Shown here piece after piece: positions 6,748-10,846 of a stretch of 10,846 nucleotides of DNA (position 1 is its first letter; the number at the start of each line of letters is the position of its first letter). Location of the stretch: positions 1 through 10,846 of the forward strand of contig PWQG01000313.1 of assembly GCA_003556835.1 (NCBI GenBank), in the 5' to 3' direction. This stretch comes from Gammaproteobacteria bacterium (GTDB lineage: Bacteria > Pseudomonadota > Gammaproteobacteria > Pseudomonadales > Pseudohongiellaceae). Below the pieces are notes generated by a model. The model ran no database searches. It had not been told where the DNA came from and saw only the letters and a list, made by a program, of their open reading frames with translations. Made by a program: the position numbers and the translations under genes.

Positions 6748-7206
6748 TCAGACCAACTCTGGAGGAAAGTATCGTTGCCGATGCGCCTCACACAATTGCA
6801 GCAATTCACGATCCGCCTGCTCCCAGATCACCTCCAGCGGCTGATCGGCATAGGCCGATCGACAACGGGCACCAAAATCTTCCAGGGCCCGTACTTGACG
6901 GTGCCGCTTCTTCAGCAGATTGTGCAGCCAGCAATAAGGTGAAAGTTCCGGGTGCACAGGCACTCCGCTGGCACGCATACCCTGCTGCAGGTCGTCCAGT
7001 GATTCGATGACAAACCGCGGCTCCATGATCTGGATCACCAGCTTGTCAATGCGCTGCAGCACAGCACGTTTCTCCCGATGACGATAGCCGTTCCAATCGA
7101 TCACCTCGGTGGAGAAGCGCTTGCAACCACGGCAGATGCTGTCGCCCACCGAAGTGGTGGAACAGATTCCGATACAGGGGGTTTTCACCGCGTCCACTTT
7201 GCTCAT
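6748..7206 (-). CDS. DUF1289-like cysteine-motif protein
   Basis: A 152-residue soluble protein. Residues 9-60 match the small DUF1289 family: T-P-C-I-G-I-C-S (Cys11, Cys15), then I-C-R-G-C-K-R (Cys25, Cys28), then W-N-G-Y-R-H-R-E-K-R-A-V. The CX3C-X9-CX2C spacing suggests a metal or Fe-S site, but no function is established. Many DUF1289 proteins are little more than this domain. Here about 90 charged residues follow, including H-P-E-L-S-P-Y-C-W-L-H-N-L-L-K-K-R-H-R and a C-terminal helix rich in Glu, Arg and Gln; I do not recognise that part. GGGAG lies 6 nt before the ATG. It is downstream of the TonB receptor gene (89 nt, with a hairpin between) and converges with lpxH, 66 nt apart. Confidence 0.8.
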   Translation of the reverse strand: MSKVDAVKTPCIGICSTTSVGDSICRGCKRFSTEVIDWNGYRHREKRAVLQRIDKLVIQIMEPRFVIESLDDLQQGMRASGVPVHPELSPYCWLHNLLKKRHRQVRALEDFGARCRSAYADQPLEVIWEQADRELLQLCEAHRQRYFPPELV

Positions 7207-7254
7207 CGCCGGCTCCCACTACAGATACTGGCACAGGTACTGGGGTTTCGGGGC

Positions 7255-7260
7255 ATTCTA
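7255..7260 (-). promoter_or_regulatory. Possible -10 box of the DUF1289-like gene
   Basis: TAGAAT on the minus strand, 48 nt before the start codon, just downstream of the receptor terminator candidate. No good -35 is found at 16-18 nt, so this is a weak call resting on the hexamer and its position. Confidence 0.3.
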
Positions 7261-7263
7261 CAT

Positions 7264-7287
7264 CAAAAACCGGCGATGGGTGCCAGC
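7264..7287 (-). terminator. Weak rho-independent terminator after the receptor gene
   Basis: On the minus strand GCTGGC, a 7-nt loop (ACCCATC) and GCCGGT form a six-pair stem with two G-U pairs, directly followed by TTTTTG. It starts 8 nt after the receptor stop codon. The position and U-tract fit a terminator, but the stem is short. Confidence 0.5.
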
Positions 7288-7295
7288 GGACAGCA

Positions 7296-9497
7296 TCAGA
7301 ATGTGGTCTGCACACGGAAAGTCAGACGGCGATAACGACTGCTGCAGGAACGCTGGATCTGCTGCAGCTCACCATCGATGATGCTGGGAGCATATCGCTG
7401 TCGTTCCCGGCAGCGGTAGTCATCCAGGGTGTTATTGGATTCAAGCCGGAACGTCATATCGTCGAACAGGACCATGGAGACAAACAGATTGAGGTTTGCA
7501 TCGGCGTCATTGCGCGTGATGGTGGTGATGTCGGTATTATAACGCCCCCCATGAATGGGGTAACGGTAATTGAGCCCGTAGTTCAGGCGCCACTGCGTCA
7601 CATCATGCCGAAAACCTACTGTGGCCCGCCCGCGGTCGCTGATACGTCGCGATTCATCCAGAAACGGATCGGTGACACGGGAATCAAACAGCCTCAAGCC
7701 GGCGGAGAAAATCGCATCCGGCAGCCCGATATAGCTGAGCCGGGTACTGACATCGTTGAAAAAGCCCCAGCGTTCCGCCGTTCCGATATTACCGATCGCC
7801 GACAGCGGCACCTCGGGATCGCGAGTGGCATTGATCCGACCGATATAATCATCGGTGACCCGGTATACGATCCGGCTTTCCAGGACCCCGTTGTCATTCG
7901 GCAGACGATACTCGACGCCCAGTTCGTAACGCATATCTTTCTCGGGAACCAGTTCCGGATTACCGGCATCCGCATCACGCTCCCGGTCATCCGTATTGGT
8001 GGTGGCCGCGAAATTGGAAAAACTGAGTTGCGAGACATCACGCTCGGCACTGGCACGCAACTGCAGGGCATTGGTGACATCAAAGCGCAGGTCCACAGCG
8101 GGCCGGAGAAAATTGAACCGACGGCTCGTGTTGACCTGCCCGCTCTGTGAGATCTCCGAGGTTTCATATACCACGCTGCTTTCCAGCTGCAGGCGCTGGC
8201 TCAATGACCAGTTATGGAAAGCAAAACCCTCATGGCGCATTTCTTCCACACTGGTGCCGGGATTTGAAAGATCGGGTCGGGGTGGCAGACCGCCAAAGTC
8301 CGGCGAAGCTGGGCCACTGCCGGCCCTGTTCCCGATTCTGAGACTCGAATCCAGCATCGTCTGCGCCTGCTCAAGCCCAAGGCGCAGCGATTGTCCATCA
8401 GCGAACGGGAAGCTGTAGTTGACCTGCCCGATCCGTTCCCGTGTACGTTCGCTAGAGGCTATGAACAGTAACTTTTCCCGTTCCTCCCCTGAGGGGTCAT
8501 CCGTCAGGAACTGGAAACGTTCACGTTCACTGTCCCGCGTCTGATCATTGACGATGAACAGAAACTGGGTCCGCTGGCCACCGGCAAAACTGTATTCATA
8601 CTCACCACCGACCTCCCAGTTATCACGATCATAGTCGGTGATCTCGTCCTCTCTCCTGGGCGTGAAACCACCATCGACACGGTCACTGAAATCACGCTGG
8701 ATCGTACGGATATACGAAGAGTCCCCGTACTGGCTGTTGAATTGCAGACGATGCGAGCCTGTGACGTAGCTCATGGTGCCGCTCAACTCAACCGGCTGCT
8801 GATCTCTCACGTTGCTCTCGTGCAGGGTACCGATCAGGCTCTCATCCGGTGCATGAATGGTTTCCCGGCTGATGCGGTTTTCGTAATTGGGGCGTGCTTC
8901 AAGCGAAAGCACTGCCTGGAACCCCCCGACCTGGCGATTGTGGGAGAGTGATCCACCGATTTCGTATTGCCCGTCGTGATTGCGCCGCCCCAGCGCCTCC
9001 ATGGAAGTGCTGGCGCGGCTGGCCACATCACTGAGCACTACATTGATGACCTGACTGGAGCCGCGGACATTAAGAGCACCAGAGGTACCCCTGATGATCT
9101 CGATCTGCTCAACCTCGCGCGCAGCGATGCGATCCAGCTGGTCCCGAGGTGAAATGTCCTTGCCGGCAAGACGTTGCCCATTGATCAGCAGATCACCACC
9201 GGTACCAAGACCGCGCCCACCGCCACTGCGTCCACTCACCGAGACGCCCGGGATACGATCCAGCATGTCATTGACCGATACCGGGCTGTAGGGAGCAAAG
9301 AAATCCGCAGTGTAGACAACCGTAGAGTCCTCGGCCGGCACCTGTACATCCAGGGGCAGTGAGTCATCAACAGGCTGGCGCTCCGGCAGTGCTTCCTCGT
9401 CACCCTGCTCAGCAGAGACGGGCGAGCCAACAAACAGGATCATTCCCGTCAGCAGAGTAGACAGTGGTTTTCTCGTGATCAATCCAGGCAATATCAT
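7296..9497 (-). CDS. TonB-dependent outer-membrane receptor, substrate unknown
   Basis: A 733-residue outer-membrane receptor. The signal peptide (1-29) has basic residues, a hydrophobic core and P-V-S-A before the likely cut. A plug follows: V-N-D-M-L-D-R-I-P-G-V-S-V (75-87), a Gly/Arg-rich loop (89-101), L-L-I-N-G-Q-R-L (103-110) and V-E-Q-I-E-I-I-R-G (129-137). The rest is a beta-barrel of alternating strands and long charged loops, ending in Phe as barrel proteins do. The E-L-V-P-E-K-D-M-R-Y-E-L-G-V-E-Y segment is typical of TonB receptors. I see no ligand signature and no transporter, TonB or regulator gene beside it, so iron-siderophore, sugar or other uptake cannot be decided. A TonB box is not obvious. 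The only two cysteines, Cys696 and Cys718, lie in the last loop. The Shine-Dalgarno is weak (TGATGAG next to the ATG). Divergent from acnB across 372 bp. Confidence 0.88.
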   Translation of the reverse strand: MILPGLITRKPLSTLLTGMILFVGSPVSAEQGDEEALPERQPVDDSLPLDVQVPAEDSTVVYTADFFAPYSPVSVNDMLDRIPGVSVSGRSGGGRGLGTGGDLLINGQRLAGKDISPRDQLDRIAAREVEQIEIIRGTSGALNVRGSSQVINVVLSDVASRASTSMEALGRRNHDGQYEIGGSLSHNRQVGGFQAVLSLEARPNYENRISRETIHAPDESLIGTLHESNVRDQQPVELSGTMSYVTGSHRLQFNSQYGDSSYIRTIQRDFSDRVDGGFTPRREDEITDYDRDNWEVGGEYEYSFAGGQRTQFLFIVNDQTRDSERERFQFLTDDPSGEEREKLLFIASSERTRERIGQVNYSFPFADGQSLRLGLEQAQTMLDSSLRIGNRAGSGPASPDFGGLPPRPDLSNPGTSVEEMRHEGFAFHNWSLSQRLQLESSVVYETSEISQSGQVNTSRRFNFLRPAVDLRFDVTNALQLRASAERDVSQLSFSNFAATTNTDDRERDADAGNPELVPEKDMRYELGVEYRLPNDNGVLESRIVYRVTDDYIGRINATRDPEVPLSAIGNIGTAERWGFFNDVSTRLSYIGLPDAIFSAGLRLFDSRVTDPFLDESRRISDRGRATVGFRHDVTQWRLNYGLNYRYPIHGGRYNTDITTITRNDADANLNLFVSMVLFDDMTFRLESNNTLDDYRCRERQRYAPSIIDGELQQIQRSCSSRYRRLTFRVQTTF

Positions 9498-9674
9498 CTC
9501 ATCAACTTGTCATGGGAAACGCGCATATATCCGCTGCAAGCCGCCACCCGGTTCGGGGATAGCTGATAAGGTTACCTCATAGTCATCACGGCTTTCTGTC
9601 CCCGGGATGGCAATCTGTGACAATTTGTAAGCGGCAATACTGCATCGGCCAGGCGCTAGCCGACTTCGTCTAAC

Positions 9675-9703
9675 TGGAAATCACAAGCCTATTCGACTAG
9701 AAT
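9675..9703 (+). promoter_or_regulatory. Candidate acnB promoter
   Basis: TGGAAA (9675-9680; 4 of 6 to consensus), a 17-nt spacer and TAGAAT (9698-9703; 5 of 6). Predicted start near 9710, giving a leader of about 160 nt before acnB. Confidence 0.5.
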
Positions 9704-9709
9704 ACGGGC

Positions 9710-9722
9710 CCGGTTTAACCGG
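9710..9722. promoter_or_regulatory. Operator-like palindrome at the predicted acnB start site
   Basis: CCGGTT-T-AACCGG is a perfect 6-bp inverted repeat around one central base. It begins 6 nt after the -10 box, so it would cover the first transcribed bases, where a bound repressor would block initiation. No known regulator is recognised from the sequence. Confidence 0.35.
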
Positions 9723-9774
9723 CACAGCCACTATCGTCGGATAATCCAAGGAACCTCTGAACTTCCCGGCCTAT

Positions 9775-9796
9775 GGCGGCCACTTGCCCTGCCGCC
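9775..9796 (+). other. GC-rich hairpin in the acnB leader
   Basis: GGCGGC and GCCGCC form a six-pair stem around a 10-nt loop. It is not followed by a T tract, so it is not an intrinsic terminator; it may be leader structure or chance in GC-rich DNA. Confidence 0.3.
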
Positions 9797-9869
9797 GCTG
9801 CCTGTCAGGAAAGGCCTCGCTCACTGAGCGCAAAGCATTTTATTCATCTGAATCGTAAAGGGGACTGCA

Positions 9870-10846
9870 GTGTTAGAAGCCTATCGTAAACATGTTGCCG
9901 AACGCGCGGAACAGGGCATTGTGCCCAAGCCATTGGACGCGGAACAGGTCGCCGAGCTGATCGAATTGTTGAAGAACCCGCCCGCCGGCGAAGAAGCATT
10001 CCTGCTCGACCTGATTTCCAATCGTGTTCCCGCCGGTGTTGACGAAGCGGCCTATGTCAAAGCGGGCTTCCTCTCCGCCATCGCCAAGGGCGAAGCCGAG
10101 TCTCCATTGATCGACCGCAAGCAAGCGGTGAAACTGCTCGGCACCATGCTGGGGGGTTACAACATCGCCACTCTGGTTGAGATGCTGGAAGATCCGGAAC
10201 TCGGCAGCGCTGCGGCGGACGAGCTCTGCCACACCCTGCTCATGTTCGATGCCTTCCACGACGTGGAAGAGCTGGCAAAGGCGGGCAACGAACAGGCAAA
10301 ACGTGTAATGCAATCCTGGGCTGATGCGGAATGGTTCACACAGCGCCCCGCCTTGCCGGAAACGATGACCTTCACCGTATTCAAGGTGCCCGGTGAAACC
10401 AATACCGACGACCTCTCCCCGGCGCAGGATGCCTGGTCACGTCCGGACATTCCCCTGCACGCCATGGCCATGTACAAGAATCCCCGCGAAGGCGTGGAAA
10501 ATGCCCTGGAGCAGATCGACGAGTTGAAGAAAAAGGGCCACCAGATCACCCTGGTGGGTGATGTCCTGGGTACGGGGTCCTCGCGCAAATCGGCCACCAA
10601 CTCGGTGCTCTGGCACTTCGGTGACGACATCCCCTACATCCCCAACAAACGCGGCGGTGGTGTCTGCCTGGGCAACAAGATTGCCCCCATCTTCTTCAAC
10701 ACCATGGAGGATGCCGGCGCCCTGCCCATCGAGTGTGACGTTGATAACCTCGAAACCGGTGATGTCATCGACATCCAGGTCTACGAAGGACAGATCAAGC
10801 GCCACGACACCGACGAGGTGATCAGCCAGTTCGAATTGAAAACCGA
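9870..10846 (+). CDS. acnB: Aconitate hydratase B, 3'-truncated
   Basis: First 325 codons of the [4Fe-4S] enzyme that interconverts citrate and isocitrate in the TCA cycle. It starts at GTG 9870 with the strong Shine-Dalgarno AAGGGGA 5 nt before, and the first residues align with E. coli AcnB (x-L-E-x-Y-R-K-H-V-A-E-R-A). The N-terminal HEAT-like domain (about 1-160) is unique to the AcnB type. The swivel domain follows, with T-V-F-K-V-P-G-E-T-N-T-D-D-L-S-P (about 169-184), the active-site loop G-T-G-S-S-R-K-S-A-T-N-S near 234-245, and N-K-R-G-G-G-V-C-L-G. Compared with E. coli, the loop after K-N-P-R-E-G is about 10 residues shorter. The Fe-S cysteines and most of the catalytic core lie beyond the window. 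E. coli AcnB is about 865 residues, so over half is missing. Divergent from the receptor gene. Confidence 0.97.
   Translation, partial: MLEAYRKHVAERAEQGIVPKPLDAEQVAELIELLKNPPAGEEAFLLDLISNRVPAGVDEAAYVKAGFLSAIAKGEAESPLIDRKQAVKLLGTMLGGYNIATLVEMLEDPELGSAAADELCHTLLMFDAFHDVEELAKAGNEQAKRVMQSWADAEWFTQRPALPETMTFTVFKVPGETNTDDLSPAQDAWSRPDIPLHAMAMYKNPREGVENALEQIDELKKKGHQITLVGDVLGTGSSRKSATNSVLWHFGDDIPYIPNKRGGGVCLGNKIAPIFFNTMEDAGALPIECDVDNLETGDVIDIQVYEGQIKRHDTDEVISQFELKT

Larger units (their letters stand above)
9498..9869. other. 372-bp intergenic region between receptor and acnB
   Basis: No coding sequence is supported here. It must hold the divergent control regions of the receptor gene and acnB. On the plus strand I see a fair promoter (9675-9703), a palindrome at its predicted start (9710-9722), a GC hairpin (9775-9796) and a small palindrome (9818-9830). 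On the minus strand I found no convincing receptor promoter and no Fur-box-like repeat. Just before the receptor start there is a three-codon reading frame (ATG ACA AGT TGA, 9513-9502) with no Shine-Dalgarno, probably chance. Confidence 0.6.

Noticed and set aside
7551..8150. A 199-codon open frame on the plus strand inside the receptor gene
   Set aside because: Antisense to a convincing TonB receptor, with no recognisable motif and no Shine-Dalgarno.
9502..9513. Three-codon upstream reading frame before the receptor gene
   Set aside because: No Shine-Dalgarno and too short to distinguish from chance.
9818..9830. Palindrome CGCTCA-C-TGAGCG just upstream of the acnB ribosome-binding site
   Set aside because: A perfect 6-bp repeat, but with a one-base centre it cannot fold as a stable hairpin, and no regulator site of this form is recognised; too short to call alone.

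Overview
The window reads as chromosomal DNA of a gammaproteobacterium. The evidence is a glnS-cysS pair divergent from a ppiB-lpxH pair, an arrangement known from Pseudomonas and relatives; an LpxH-type UDP-diacylglucosamine hydrolase; an AcnB-type aconitase; and a tRNA-Pro/His/Arg cluster whose sequences resemble those of E. coli. I cannot name the genus. I see no insertion sequence, integrase, phage gene, CRISPR array or defence system, so this is mostly a housekeeping region with a few lineage-specific genes.

Layout, left to right. (1) 1-690, plus strand: the C-terminal part of a MinD/ParA-type ATPase resembling FlhG/FleN, cut by the window edge. (2) 1637-710, minus strand: two small lipoprotein genes, the first with a BamE/SmpA-like motif. 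(3) 1983-1666, minus strand: tRNA-Pro(TGG), tRNA-His(GTG) and tRNA-Arg(TCT), behind a near-consensus promoter with a GC-rich discriminator. The lipoprotein genes begin only 28 nt after the last tRNA with no visible terminator, so tRNAs and lipoprotein mRNA probably share a transcript. (4) 5225-2083, minus strand: glnS then cysS, two class I aminoacyl-tRNA synthetases in one operon. (5) 5372-6681, plus strand: ppiB (cytoplasmic cyclophilin) and lpxH (lipid A synthesis), 11 nt apart. (6) 7206-6748, minus strand: a small cysteine-motif protein with a DUF1289-like domain, convergent with lpxH. (7) 9497-7296, minus strand: a TonB-dependent outer-membrane receptor of unknown substrate, followed by a weak terminator. 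(8) 9498-9869: a 372-bp intergenic region with a candidate acnB promoter, a perfect palindrome at its predicted start site and a hairpin in the leader. (9) 9870 to the end, plus strand: the first 325 codons of acnB.

Functionally, (3) and (4) supply translation: tRNAs and synthetases read in the same direction but apparently from separate promoters. lpxH, the two lipoproteins and the receptor all serve the outer membrane. acnB is central metabolism. The points most worth a second look are the tRNA-lipoprotein linkage, an apparent insertion of about 17 residues just before the KMSKS-like loop of GlnRS, the palindrome at the acnB start site, and a lone cysteine pair in the last loop of the receptor. 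I did not find a convincing new multi-gene system.
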